DNA of 64,000 nucleotides from Guadua angustifolia (GCA_036346375.1 CM070502.1:22668924-22732923); one strand, 5' to 3'; positions 35,700-47,200 are shown, counted from the first letter of the stretch. The notes: generated by a model not told the origin, from the letters alone. Translations and numbers: made by a program.

Positions 35700-36500
35700 A
35701 ACTCAGCGAGGGCGGCTATGCGCCGCGGGAGGCTCGCGACCGCTGATTGAGGTCGGGGCGCCATCTTCGATCGCTTCGATCTTCTCCGGATTCGAGCCAA
35801 CCCCGAGCCCCATCATGTAGCCGAAAGCACCTTGCTCCGACGCCGCTACCAACACGACTTTCGGATTGAGCTTGATCTCGCGTTCGCTCAAAGCGGCGGC
35901 GGTTTCTCGAGGTCGCGAACGCGGGTCACCTCCCTGAGGGGCTCTTGACGATGATGTCGCCCACGGAGACCTCAAGGTTTCGCCCCGATCCGGGGTTCAA
36001 TGTCTTGGTCATCAGCGCCGAATATGGCCCCGTGATTGCGCAGACTCAAACGACATGGTCAGATAGCAATAGGTGCCAAATGGCGTGATGAAGGAAGTCT
36101 TGTTTCGCCGCCGATCGCCGCCTTGATCTCGTGGTACCCCGAGTAGGCATCCAAGAAGCTCAACATCCGGGCGCTTATGGAGTCGACGATCCGTCGATGC
36201 GTGAAGCGGAAGTTATCCTTCGAGCAAGCCGAAGTTCAACCTCAGATGGTCGACGACATTCTCCACTTTCTCCCTTCTTCTCCACGATGACCGTTGGCTA
36301 CCACTGAGTAATTAACCTCACTGGATGAAGCCGCCTTCAGAGCTTGTCAAGATTCTCTTGATGACCGCGACCTTCTCCTCGGAGAAGCGACGCAGCTTCC
36401 GCGACAAAGCCGAGAGCCGGTCTCACTCGCAATCTTGTGCTCGATCACTTCTAACGCCGCATGTCCGCTGGTTCCTGCTTAATATACCTTGTTGGCGTGG
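35700..36500 (-). pseudogene. Tat reverse transcriptase region
   Basis: Minus strand. FLDAYSGYHEIKAA-like sequence lies at about 36170-36130 and TPFGTYCYLTM at about 36090-36060, both classical gypsy RT blocks. The active-site block reads EVSVGDIIVKS at about 35968-35940 where gypsy RTs have ...YVDD..., so the first Asp is replaced by Gly. The thumb block REIKLNPK and NPEKIEAI follow (35900-35780). There are frame breaks. It is inactive as written, though the altered active site lies in GC-rich sequence where base errors are suspected. Confidence 0.7.
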
Positions 36501-36799
36501 AAGGAAGGTGACGAGCTCGAGTTCCTATTTGGAACTAAGCTCGCCGAGACGTGATGCACTTGGTCGGTCGCTCTCCTCGAGCCAAGCACGGCTTCGCCGC
36601 CTGGGCTGGCCGGATTGCCGCTTCCGGGCGGGCGTTTTGCATTGCCTCCGGATCGCTACCGGGCAAAGATGTTCGCAAGGGCCAAGGCCTTGGTCTCACA
36701 CCCATGTGCCGCCGCAGTCGCCTTCAAGACGGATGATGCTGCTCGGCCAGTAACCATACATCGATGGCTATAATGGTTGGCCGCCATAAACTTGACTAA

Positions 36800-37110
36800 G
36801 GCAAAGCCGCCCGAGAATGGCGCTGTACGGAGATCACCGACCACCTCGGCGGTGACCAAGGCGGAAGTTGTCCGAAGCCACCAAGGTCACGGCAAGACCA
36901 CCGCCCTGTGGGATGGTCGAGCTCTGAACAATCCCGAAGAAGGGTATGGCGACGCCTTGACCTTCGACCGGGAATCAGATCCGGCCGAAAGTGCTCCCAC
37001 CGCAGTAAGTTTAGAGAGCTCGCCGCCGCCGACCATGACGCACCCGATCCGCGTATTGCCGATGGTCGGGTCACGCACCAAGGCGGTCTTTAGGTCTCGA
37101 GCCATACCGG
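36800..37110 (-). pseudogene. Tat protease region
   Basis: Minus strand, just downstream of gag and upstream of RT. RDPTIGNTRIGCVMVGGG, then KLTAVGALSAGSDSR, follow the expected spacing of a retroviral-type aspartic protease with its D-x-G loop, here obscured by shifts. Assignment rests mainly on position between the gag end block (IDVIFGGSSAY) and RT. Confidence 0.4.
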
Positions 37111-37199
37111 AGGGCGCCCTCTCGAGAGAAGGTGATGGTGGCCTACCACTTGCAGGTGGTCAGCGGGCCTTCCAATGTGACCGTAGATGGTTCACGCGC

Positions 37200-38350
37200 G
37201 GCGTTTGACTCGCTCGATCGTAAGCCGACGAGCCGCCAAAGATGACATCGATCCGACGCCGCTCGCCGAACTCCAAATCAAGGTCGCCGTGTTCGCGTCG
37301 GCTCACACCGTCGGCCCGGTCGCCATCCTTCGAGCACGGGCATCTCGCCCGCCCATCATAGAAGGCATCCAGCTTTGCTTTGCTGGTTGCTCGCAGCGCC
37401 GCAGGTCGGGCTTGGTCGCCGGCGAAATAGGCGTAACTTTGCTTCGCCATATCCCGAGCACCTTCGGCCTCGCGTTCGCATCGTCCGCCGGCCTGTGTCG
37501 CTGGCCTCTTTGTCGGGCCGGTTTCATACCGACGAGGTCGAGGCCGACCTTGGCGGGTTTGAGCCCCGACGAGCCCGGCCTCGACTCGAGGACTCTCGCG
37601 TGGCCGCCCACCGACACGACCACCCGCGCGACATCGCCACCGCCTCTGCCGGTCACGCTCCGCTTCCTAGCGGAAAGCGTGGTCGGCACCTCGAATTGAT
37701 GGGCCGCTTGGTTTAGACCAAGCTTACCTTGGTCGAGTCGCTTAGCGGATCGTGGTCGTCTGCTATTCAAGATATCGCTCCGCCATGCGAAAAGTTTGTT
37801 GACGCCGAGCCTCGAGGTGATCTCCGTGTTCGCGAGGCGCCGGTCATGGACGCCGAACTTGAATGCCTTGATGACGGCTTCGCGGAGATGCTCGAATCGT
37901 TCTTGTGCGGATAAACCGTCACACTAAATCACGCAGCTGCTCATTCTGCCCCGATGACACGGTCCAGTCCTTCTCCTCGCCGCCAGAATAACTCGAAGTT
38001 GGAGCGAGGGCGCTTCGATTTGGCGCCACGACCAAGGAACCAGTTTCGTTGAAAAGCCAGTCTCGCGCCCGGCCCAAAGACGGCCGGAGGTAGTTTGCCA
38101 TCACCAGCTCGTTCCTCACCGCCGCCAGATTGCGGTCGAGTAGATGGACAAGAACTCGCCGGGTTCTTAGTCCCGCTGAAGCGCCGACAAGGCGGGCGAA
38201 TCGAGCCGCCACCGCGACGCGCGCAGATCCGCCGAATACGCTTATGCGCCATAGGTCGACAAAGCGCCGTGTGGTCATCACCGCATAGGTCCTCGCCGCC
38301 ACGGACTCGAGTCGAGGTCGCCTCGGCGTCTGACCTTCGTGGGAATGACC
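37200..38350 (-). pseudogene. Tat gag region
   Basis: Minus strand. MANYLRPSLGRARDWLFNE (about 38095-38040) and LRDLVXRFIRTR, EAVIKAFKFGVHDRRLA (about 37935-37830) match the capsid core of plant Tat gag (...LxGxAxxWL..., ...LRxxxxRFxxxR...). RRIDVIFGGSSAY (about 37250-37210) corresponds to the conserved INxIxGG block near the gag-protease border. Many shadow frames exist on the plus strand here. It is broken by indels. Confidence 0.6.
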
Positions 38351-39036
38351 ACGGTGCGCGCGGAATTACCTCGAGGTAACGAAGCGGTCCCGACTCCACG
38401 GCGCTCGGGCGAACGTCCGGAGAGGTTCGCACCACCGTCCGGCCGACTCGACCGAGTGGCTCGCGGCCTCGCTTACGCGGCGTTCGCACGACGCCGCTAC
38501 AAGGCCAAAACCTTATCCCGAGCCCGCCGCTCGGGGCCAACTCGCGCAGGGCGTCCGGCGGTGCGCGGTGACGGCGGACGGTTGTCATCACTCTTCGGGA
38601 GCGAAGTCCCCGAAAGTGTTGACTTCGGCGCCGGCGGCGCGACTTTGGCCGCAGCTCCGACGAGCTCGCCGGGCTCGCCAAAGAGCTCCGACCGCCTTAT
38701 CGGGTCAGCCATGACCTCAGCGAGCGCGGAGGCGCCTCCGTGAGAGGAGACTGGGGCCCAGAGGACGGGCTGCCTCTCGCTCTCACGAGGGCGGTTATGG
38801 CTTGGTTGATGGCGACGCACCATCCGGGCGGGCGTTTTCAGGGTTCATGATCACGGCCATCCGTGATTTCTCCGCGCTTTGGCCGCCCGCCATCGTAATG
38901 TGCCGCCGAGGGCGGCGTGAAGGCGTAAACAGGACGCGAGTCGAGTCCGCTATCAATCCACGCTTGAGGAAAGTCCGCCGATGAAGTGCGCCATGCTCTC
39001 CGGTTTCTGATGTTGTTCCCGCTAATAAGCGGCAAT

Positions 39037-39058
39037 CGGCCCACGGCGGGCGCCAAAT
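39037..39058 (-). promoter_or_regulatory. Tat primer-binding site
   Basis: Minus strand directly after the 5' LTR: ATTTGGCGCCCGCCGTGGGC, a TGGCGCC-type site as used by Tat elements. It fixes the element's orientation and the LTR inner border at 39059. Confidence 0.65.
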
Positions 39059-39719
39059 TGCCGACGATCGGATCGCCAACCGCAAGAAATGTGGTAAAGG
39101 TCTCGAGTGATATGGGACCCGAGCGCCGCTTTTTCAAACGAAGAAAAGTACGACGAGGTTATGGTCGGAGCAAGACGACAACGAGCGGAGACCGAGATTT
39201 ATACCGTTCAAGCCCTCGTTGAAGGTAATAGTTTCATTTCGAAGTCGCTTTGGCGGCTGTTTTTCGGCTAATCCTCGAGTACAAGGGTGTTTTATGTTTC
39301 AAGTTCAACGATGGCTAAGTCTAAGCTCGAGCTAGGGTGCATTGTGCGTTGTCTCTGCTTTCCCAAAGGACTGCGGTTTCTCGGTTTTATGCTCCTCAAG
39401 ACGCAATGGCTAGGCTAGATTCCCGAGGAGTGGTTTTCATGCACGCCGAGGGCCACCAGAATCGCCTCAACTTGTTGCATGTATTCGCGCCGCCCCACCT
39501 AATTCGCGGCTTGAGCAACCGCTGGTCAAATGCTTGATCCGAATCCTGTGGTGGATCGTGGGTTCAACAAGGGCCCGCCCGAGCTCGAGGTCAAGCGGGC
39601 CGTGTTTCGTCTAGCGCGCCTAGGTCGAGCGCCCCAGATGCACTCTGTGTCGAGGCCGGGCCTCTGAGCTGGGGGTCTCATGATCTGACGCCACCGGCCA
39701 AAGGACGCCAAATTCGCCA
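39059..39719 (-). repeat. 5' LTR of the Tat element
   Basis: About 661 bp; aligns with 25959-26619 and 14887-15540. It ends TGCCGACGATCGGATCG at the inner side. The outer end is near TTCGCCA at 39719. Confidence 0.75.
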
Positions 39720-39748
39720 AGATGTTGCACGCCACGCCAAATGCCTAC

Positions 39749-39793
39749 CTCTTCCTTCGCTTTCCCTTTCCTTTTCCACTTGCACGGCCGCAT
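39749..39793 (-). pseudogene. First exon of the GRF-like MULE gene
   Basis: ATG at 39793 begins MRPCKWKRKGKAKEE, a basic start, followed by a GTAGGC possible donor. A TATA box (39892-39900) lies about 100 bp upstream. The rest of the gene lies across the Tat insertion at 25958-25469. Length and true product cannot be stated. Confidence 0.4.
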
Positions 39794-39891
39794 GTTCACC
39801 GATCCTCTACTTTTTTTCTCTCTTCTCACCCTTTCCTCGTGGTCTCGCTCGGGGAAGGAAGGCAAAGGGTGGTATAAAGGGCAATTATCGC

Positions 39892-39900
39892 CTTATATAG
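39892..39900 (-). promoter_or_regulatory. TATA box of the GRF-like MULE gene
   Basis: Minus-strand CTATATAAGG about 100 bp upstream of the ATG at 39793, in otherwise GC-rich sequence; spacing is right for a plant core promoter. Confidence 0.5.
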
Positions 39901-40190
39901 GGTCGCTATCGCTGTTCAAAAGCGCGTCAGAAGCGGTTGACATTTCACCCTAAAAAGCGTGGTGTCATGGAGTTGTCACATCACTTTCGAGAAAGCCGAT
40001 AGCGCAGGTGGCCTCGCCGAGAAAGCCATTGCGGTGCATCGCCGTTGTCTAAGTGTGTTGTCGCTTTCGTCCGAAAAGCGGGCTGCAGCGGTTGTCGAAT
40101 CGATCTGAGAAAGTGGGCTGCAGCGTATTGTCGAATCGGTTTGAGAAAGCTGCAACGTTCATGTTGTCATGTCGCATTGACATCGGAAAG
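39900..40190. repeat. Degenerate tandem repeat upstream of the GRF-like gene
   Basis: Repeated words GAGAAAGC, GGGCTGCAGCG and TTGTCGAATCG recur at about 35-50-bp spacing between 39980 and 40165. It lies upstream of the promoter at 39.9 kb, within the MULE. From 40190 to about 40700 I see no gene. Confidence 0.5.
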
Positions 40191-40739
40191 GTAAAAAAAG
40201 CGTGAATAGCACTATTAACATTGTAAAACAATACGGAACAAAGTAACAAAGCGAGAACAACACTATAAAGACTGTAGAACAATACAAAGTAAGAAAGAAA
40301 AATAGGACAATAGCCTAACAACGAGTCCCTTAGTCACCGACTTCTCATCAGGACTCGCCCCGCACCCCTACCACGACCCTCTTCGCCCTACGGCCGAGGC
40401 CGCATCGTCAAGAGGGCACGGTGAAGCTCTCGAGATGGTCGCTACCGCCTGTAGTCTCGAGGGGTCAGAAGGGCCGCACTTGCCGATGTTTTCGAGATGC
40501 AACGCGATATCAGAGGTACCGTAGTCTCGCGCGTGAATCAAGGCTTGGCGGAGGGGGGCCGCGGAATCGCGCTGGAGGGGGCTATACTAATCGCTGCATC
40601 AAAGGAAGTGCATCGTCCATCCAAGAGTCGTTCGACGCACTTCGAGGAGTGCGACGATCGAGAGAACTGCCCTCCACCCCGAGCGAGCTCGCACGCTCGG
40701 ATAATAACTTTTAATTATAGTTACGTGATACTTATACTT

Positions 40740-41380
40740 AAACGTGAGTAGCTCGACTTACGGGCGCGGGGACCATAACGGACCGCGGTGGTCGCCAGCT
40801 TGACCCTCCACCATGTCCGGGCCCGGAGGCAAAGGAGGTGGAAGCTGGACTCGCCTCGGCCGGGTGACCGAGCCGGGTCGGTGTGGGTGAGAAGGCACGC
40901 GCGCGGTCTCGAAGAGGTGCCACGATCGAGAGCGCTGACGCGCCGACAAGAACCCAGCCCCACGATCCTCGCGAGTGGCGCCACCACGCGTCTTCACGCT
41001 TATCATCTCGCCCAATGAGACGCCGACCACAAGTAGTCCGGACAAGACGCTGCTGCGTGCTCGTGGAGATCCTTTAGCGTGGTCTACCCGCCACATACGA
41101 CAAACCGACACGCACATGGACATAGCGAAGGAATACATAATGTAATTTACAAAAATAAGATTTACTATGGCGCGCATGGCCGCCTCCGCCTCGCCCGGAT
41201 ACAAGTCACCACGCTTAGAGCGACGCAGGCCGAGGCTCCTCCACCAAGAGGAGACGCACGCGTCCGGGCACGTGACCAGGCGAGTGCATCGCCAAGGTTG
41301 CCCTGAGGGGGGGGCGAAGGGCAACCGCCTGCCCCCAAACCATGGGGCCCCACCCCTGTACATGTTCTATTATTAGTATA
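40740..41380 (-). other. Possible 3' exons of the mobile-domain gene (Pro-rich)
   Basis: Minus-strand frames here are Pro/Ser-rich (PPSPTRLGHPAEASP) with plausible splice signals, in the place where long plant-mobile-domain genes have low-complexity C-terminal exons. No domain is recognised; it could be non-coding. Confidence 0.25.
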
Positions 41381-41475
41381 TTGTATATATCACAGTATAA
41401 TATGTATAGTTAGTAGTACTTGTTGCTTGATATGAATAATTTTTTTTGGATGCACCTTAAATGTTTATTGGTAAC

Positions 41476-41491
41476 ACACACACACACACAC
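41476..41491. repeat. AC microsatellite
   Basis: A run of ACACACAC dinucleotides of about 16 bp in the presumed intron between mobile-domain exons. Confidence 0.8.
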
Positions 41492-41499
41492 ATATAGAA

Positions 41500-43897
41500 G
41501 GGCCCCCATTTTAAATCTCGTTCTGGGCCCCTCAAATCTTCGGACCGCCAGAGATCACTGTAGGACGAGTCGCTAGGTGTGTCCTTATCGACGACGCTGC
41601 CCCGCCCCATCCCACAAATGATCCACGGCTCCATCCTCCGTACTAAGGTGGACAGGCTCTTCTGGGGCCCCTGGGTGGAGAACCTGAAAAGAAATCCAAA
41701 TTATTAGACATATGACGTAAGTATTTCACATATTTTTGGTCGAATAACTCACGTGTGTACTCCTCCGCACAGATCCCCCAGGAACAGGGGACCACCATAC
41801 GGCCCGAATCGCCGAGGACTCTGCGGCGCGCGTAGTCCTCCATGAAGACGCCGATGATGATCTTCCTCGCCACCAAGAAGCTCGGTCCCTATAGCAAAGC
41901 GCCGAGCCCGCTCGGGCGCGCTTTTCCCGGACACGGCGGTGGCTATAAGGGTCCTGAGATCACCGTCCGCATGCAGTGGTCGAACGCCTGCGGAAGGAGT
42001 GGTACGCTAACGCACAGCATTCCGCCCACCGTGGCTGCAATGTAAAAAAATATGTAAGCACACGCGATCGCAATTAAAATTTGATAAATACAATTCAAGA
42101 AAATAAGTACTGCCGTCGAGTCCAAAGCGAGCCCATGGTCGGCCGGTCGATCTCGCCGCCCCGACATGTCGCAGGTAGTGTCGCGGTCGACTAAGGGTCG
42201 ACTTTGCGGAAGCGCCGAACGACCAAAATCGAAGAAGAAGAGGTATCCTGGCCAGATTGGCGGTCTTGCTTTTCTTCATGCACGCTGCGCAAAGGGCGCA
42301 GCACGCGGGCAAAGAAGAACCGCCAAACCCGTGATACCGTGGGACGTGGTCTGGTCCGCTGGCAATAGCCCGCGTGAGGCTATCCACCGCGCGCCGACGC
42401 CGCCGCCGCGGTGTCGCCGTGAACATGACCATCCCAAACAACCACAGCAGTAGGCCTCCAAGTGTCGTGCCATCCGCACTCCGCCATCCGCTGCATCTAT
42501 GACAATTAACATATAGTAATATGTTAATAACGCTACAAAAAATTAGAATAACATATACACGCATAAGCACTCACTCGAATCGGGCCAACCACCTCCTCGA
42601 CGGCCCGTGCTTCTTCCCGTTGATGCGATCGCTGGTCAAGGGAGCTAGGTCGAACAAGCCGAGCCGAGCTAGGCTCGGCTCGGCTGGGGCTCGTGAGGAG
42701 CGAGCCGAGCCAGCCTCGGCTCGTTATTCGGCGAGCCCAAGAGCCGGGCTGGCTCGGCTCGCCTCGCTCATGAGCTGCTCGCTGGCTCGCCGAGCCGAGA
42801 TTCAACAATGACCAAAAATTTGCAATTCGCTATCTCTGTGGAACTTCCCACCAAGTTGTTATTGCTTAAATCTAGTATTCCAATATTGCAAAGCCACTCA
42901 TTTCCTTAGGTATTGGTTCATTTTGTTATTAAGGATAGAAATCAATAATTGTCTGTTGGTTAGATATACACACTTTAGATGTCGAATTAATAATGGTAAT
43001 GACATTAGACAAATCATCAACCACATAGAATCATCTACTTATCTAGTACTATTTAGCACATTGCAAGAAAATCAATTATCAAAATACCAATATAATGTTG
43101 TGCATGCATCATCAAGGGTTCAAGAATTCAAAATTCAGAAGGTATCACTTAGGTTTTGCTCATATGGGCTAATTGGGCCGAGCCAACGAGCCGGCTCGCT
43201 ATAAAACCGAGCCACAAAAATAGGCTCGACTCGGGCTCGCTCCGAGCCGCGAGCCTGACTGAGCCGATCCGAGCCTGGCCGAGCCCGAGCCGAGCCTGGC
43301 TGAGCCCGAGCCGAGCTGCGAGCCGCGAGCCAAATTTCCAGCCCTAGTGGGAGCCACTCCGGCGAACCTCTCCTCCAGGTCAGCCACCCACCCCGCAGAG
43401 TCACCGAGGGTCCGACGGTGTCCAGCCGACGCGGCAACCTCAGAAGCATGGTGACGCCCCGCAGGTCACCGCACCCACCGAACGGCAGTGGAAAGTGTGC
43501 GCTCGCCGCCAACGGTCCACCCAACACGACAGAGAGGCACCGGTCGAACGGAAAACGCCAGGATCTTGGACCATCTCGCCTCGCTCGATCCTCACCAAGC
43601 CTCACTAAGCCCTCGATCATGCGAACGAGAGGAAGCAACCCAAAGACGTACAACCTATCCACAGAAAAACAAATGAGTATTCAAATATTAGTTAGACGAA
43701 ATGCAATTGTACGAGCAATGAAACATGTAAATGTAGTGCAACTTACCTAGTGTAGAAGTCTGGTGGATCCGCCATGCCTTGTTAGGCACACGGATCCGCA
43801 GCAGAGGCACCCCTGTCAAGGCCCTTCAGGGTGTAGACGAACGACAAGGGCCGCCGGTCTAAGGAAGAGTCAAGAAGTGACTCGGGGTGTTCCATCC
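41500..43897 (-). pseudogene. Plant mobile domain (PMD) gene of the MULE
   Basis: Minus strand, several exons. From the 5' side: an exon with MEHPESLLDSSLDRRPLS (AG acceptor just before 43897, so not proven first), an exon from about 43665 with LYVFGLLPLVRMIEG, VDRWRR, GVTMLLRLP and GGW, then DLEERFAGVAPT, cut by a hAT and resumed as LTSDRINGKKHGPSRRWL with a GTGAGT donor at about 42574. Next LLLWLFGMVMFTAT, DSLTRAIASGP, CAACMKKSKTA, IPLLLRFWSF (42480-42110), then CVSVPLLPQAFDHCM, and FMEDYARRRVL, CSWGICAEEYTRE (to about 41740). This order matches PF10536 (MAIN/MAIL1 family), known both as host genes and as transposon cargo. Small shifts and the hAT disrupt it. It lies between transposase and GRF-like gene, same strand. 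Confidence 0.75.
42646..43346. mobile_element. hAT-type MITE inside a mobile-domain exon
   Basis: Begins TAGGTCGAACAAGCC and ends CCAGCCCTA. Both ends are packed with GAGCCGAGC words in opposite orientation; the interior 42830-43140 is AT-rich. Flanks AAGGGAGC (42638-42645) and GTGGGAGC (43347-43354) agree at 6 of 8 bases. Removing the element rejoins the exon (...GVAPT then LTSDRING...). No ORF of its own. Confidence 0.65.
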
Positions 43898-44019
43898 CTG
43901 CAAGTAAACAGGAAGACAGTATGGTTAGTAATGTAAAACAAAAGACTGAAGAGCTCAACATAAATAAACAAATGACATACATATTACACAATTCAATACA
44001 GATTACATAATTCAATACA

Positions 44020-44210
44020 TAAACATGACAAAAGGTCCAATATACCCGCAAATACCTAACATAGGATAAAATGATACATATTACACAATTCAATACAAAT
44101 TACATAATTCAATACATAAACATGACGGAAGGTCCAATATACCCGCAAATACCTAACATAGGATAAAATGATACATATTACACAATTCAATACACATTAC
44201 ATAATTCAAT
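44020..44210. repeat. 94-bp tandem repeat downstream of the transposase gene
   Basis: Two near-identical units with GGTCCAATATACCCGCAAA at about 44037 and 44131, followed by TAACATAGGATAAAATGATA and ACACAATTCAATACA. A diverged version occurs after the GRF-like gene (14229 and 25320). It lies between the transposase stop (44219) and the mobile-domain gene, so it may be 3' UTR or terminator sequence. Confidence 0.7.
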
Positions 44211-44218
44211 ACATAACA

Positions 44219-47200
44219 CTACGGGCATTGCGTTGTCTTGTGCCCATACTCACCGCACTGAGAACACCTCCTAATAGGGCCACCCACTTCAGATTCATCC
44301 ATGTCATTGCGACGCGCCTAGATCGTGGATCGACCACCGCCTTCCGACACCTCCGTAAGTTTGCATCCGTAGACATATGCGCACATCTTTGTTAATGGTA
44401 GTGAAATCACCATGTGCACGAAAACCACGGAATTCACCGGACCTGTATTGACAAAGATGATCCTTCGTAGAAAGGGACATGTATTGCACGTGTTCATCCC
44501 AATTTGCCTACAAGCTGTGATCATATGCGAGTAGGGAATATGAAGAAGTCTTGGCTTGTTGCAGGTGCATTCACACTATCCAGTGGCCCATTGGCCTAGG
44601 TTAACCTTGTGTGTAATAACCGTTGTGTCGGTTCCCAACCCCCCTTTACACCAGAGAGTCACTTCAAGGTATCGTGATTCCGGTTACGCACCATATGCAG
44701 CTGAGCTTTACTAGTTCGTTCCTCCATGTAGGCCATCATCCGCGCACAATATGGCATTTGCAATGTCATGGCATGAAGTACAGCCTCCGCATGCCTTTTC
44801 TGGAAGTAGCCAATGATGCCGTGCAACATGCCTTCCAGGATGGCCACAAGTGGTAGCGGACGCAGGCCTCTGATGACCCCATTGTAAACCTCGACTATAT
44901 TCATTGTCATGACACCAAACCTGTTCAAACATATCTGTTAGCACAATAACTCTAATTAGGGCTGGGCGTTCGGTTAAACCGAAAAAATCGGTTTCGGTTT
45001 TTTTTTTTAGACAATTCGTTAGTTCAAAATCAAAACCAAGTATGTTTGAAAATTTAGAAACCGACATTTTGCTAACCGACACTTGTTTCAGCTTTCGTTT
45101 TAACCAAATAACTAAAGTTTGACAGATTTGTAACCAAACACATACGCTTTAACCAAACACATCATACCAAATATTTCAAACACATGCAAAGTATAACATG
45201 ATCTATTAGAGTTTATGATGTATGATAGTGTCTGCAAATGCACTTAAGGATAAGCAATAAATCAACAAAATGCGCCTAAGTAGCTTGGATTTTCCTTGTC
45301 CAAAACAAATTCAAGCATTATGGCGTCCAAGATACCATGTTTCAAACTTCCGATTGACAATGTTCACAATACTACAACGACCAAAGGATTCTATCCAGTA
45401 AAATTGAATGGTATCAAACAAAACATTACCAAGGATTCTGCAGTTAGGGAGCAGGAGCCGGAGGGCGACGCCATGACGGCCGGAGCACCGAGCACCGAGT
45501 GGAGGGAGGAGGGGCGATGGTGGCGGACGGCCGGCATCAGAAAGGGGAGCCGGAGGGCGACGCTGGGACTACCGAGCACCGAGCACCGAGTGGAGGGGAG
45601 GGAGGCCGAGCCGGAGGGCGCCACTGGAGTGGCCGAGGGGATTGGGGAAGCCCAAGGGAGGCCGGAGGGAGGGCGGCTGCCACCATGGAGCTTGGAGTTG
45701 GAGGATTGGGAAGGGAAGGAGGCCGAGCCTGGAGGGTGGGGTGGCGTGGGCGGCACTGAGCCGAGACTGGATGCTGGAGCCGAGGGCCAAGGGAGGGGCG
45801 GCGACTGCACTGGCACAGGCGGCGCCTGGAGACGGGAGGGCGGCGCTTGGGCCTTGGAGACGCGACGCTGAGGAAGCCGGATCGGGGGCACCGCCTGGAG
45901 CCCTAGGGTTAGGGTGTGAGTCGTGTGACACTGTGACCGCGTGAGGCTAAGGGCCTGAGGCTGAGGGAGTGACCGAGGCTAGGGTTAGGAATTACGGATA
46001 TTTTGCTCGGCCTGCTAACCGACCCTTAAAACCGAATAAACCGAAAAAAATCGGTTATTTAAGATATATAATCGAATCGACAACCGAATTATTCGGTTTC
46101 GGTTATTTCGGTTTCGGTTTCGGTTATTTCAGATTCGGTTTTCGATTTCCGGTTTATTTGCCCAGCCCTAACTCTAATTGTTCAATCGTTGTAGCTTTGT
46201 TAATTCAGTATACTAACCTGGCGCCTCTAATGTCATGGAGCAATGCCCACTTCTCCAATGGCTCCGTCTCTATCCAGTGCGAGAAACACTTAATGTTTCT
46301 TGACGATCGTCTCCTCAGATTTGGAGGATCGAGCGCTCCAAGGGGTGATAGCCTTTTAGGTGGGCAATCGTTCGGCGTTGCTGGTTGCTTCTTCAACTCT
46401 TCGATATGTGCGGTAGTGTGCTTATCCAACTCGGCCAATATCGCGTTGAACTTACGTGCCTAGTTCGCTTGCATAACGCCTTAAATAGGTTCATCGGCTT
46501 ATTCTTGAACCGCTCGAAAAATTTGTTCCCAAATGTCTCATGCACCACTGCTCGCATGTCACGCCATGGAAAAGGCTCATCAAGGTCCTCTTGTAGAGTC
46601 TTAATTACCGAAATGATACCTTTATGACAATCATGGATGATGCACACATTGGGCCGATCACGAACTACCCCGAACTTCAAATGTCTGAAAACCACACCAC
46701 CGTCCCTGCTTCTCACCTCAACAAATGCAAAGGCCAATGGAAGTATGTGGTTGTTCGTGATCAACTGCAATGGTCGTAGAATCGCCTTTGTATTTCCTAT
46801 CAGAATGTACCATCGACGCACAGCAATGGACGGTAGTACCTGAATGACGCAATGCAAGGACCCAATGAAAAAAAAGCACGACAAAATATCGAGATCCCAT
46901 TACCATCCGCTTCACTTTCTTCAAAAGCGGTGTACGTGCTAGGGTTGGTTTCCTTGAAGACATCAAGCACACGAGGTAGGTTGCAATACGAAGCCTCGTA
47001 TGTGCCAAACCTCTTCTCTAATGCCTTTTGCTTCGCACACCAGGCCATCGAGTAACATATTTGGTACTTAAATGTTCTCAAGATTATTTTTTGAATATAA
47101 GAACACTCAATGTCCCGCTTCTCAATGATCTCATTGAACATTACACTAGCGATTATAGCCGCATTCAAGTTGCGGTGTTTCACCAGAATATTTTCTAGTC

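Larger units (their letters stand above)
25959..39719 (-). mobile_element. Tat-lineage Ty3/gypsy retrotransposon with antisense ORF
   Basis: 5' LTR 39059-39719, primer-binding site just below it, gag (about 38.3-37.2 kb), protease, RT, RNase H and integrase remains down to about 33.6 kb, then a plus-strand (antisense) ORF (32937 back to 26996, interrupted), purine tract 26620-26633 and 3' LTR 25959-26619. This layout, with an extra ORF antisense to gag-pol between integrase and 3' LTR, is known for the Tat lineage (Retand, Grande, RIRE2 relatives). The domains are broken by many small shifts. I did not find a matching 5-bp target duplication. It lies inside the GRF-like MULE gene. Confidence 0.8.

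Noticed and set aside
37187..38743. Long plus-strand frames across gag
   Set aside because: Shadows of the minus-strand gag region, which has recognisable capsid blocks.
39715..39730. 5-bp target duplication for the Tat element
   Set aside because: The flank at the 5' LTR (CATCT on the minus strand) does not match ATTCA after the 3' LTR.
45296..45871. 191-codon plus frame and overlapping minus frames in the hAT core
   Set aside because: Gly/Glu/Ala low-complexity in a GC-rich segment, no domain, no splice context; reported only as possible captured sequence.
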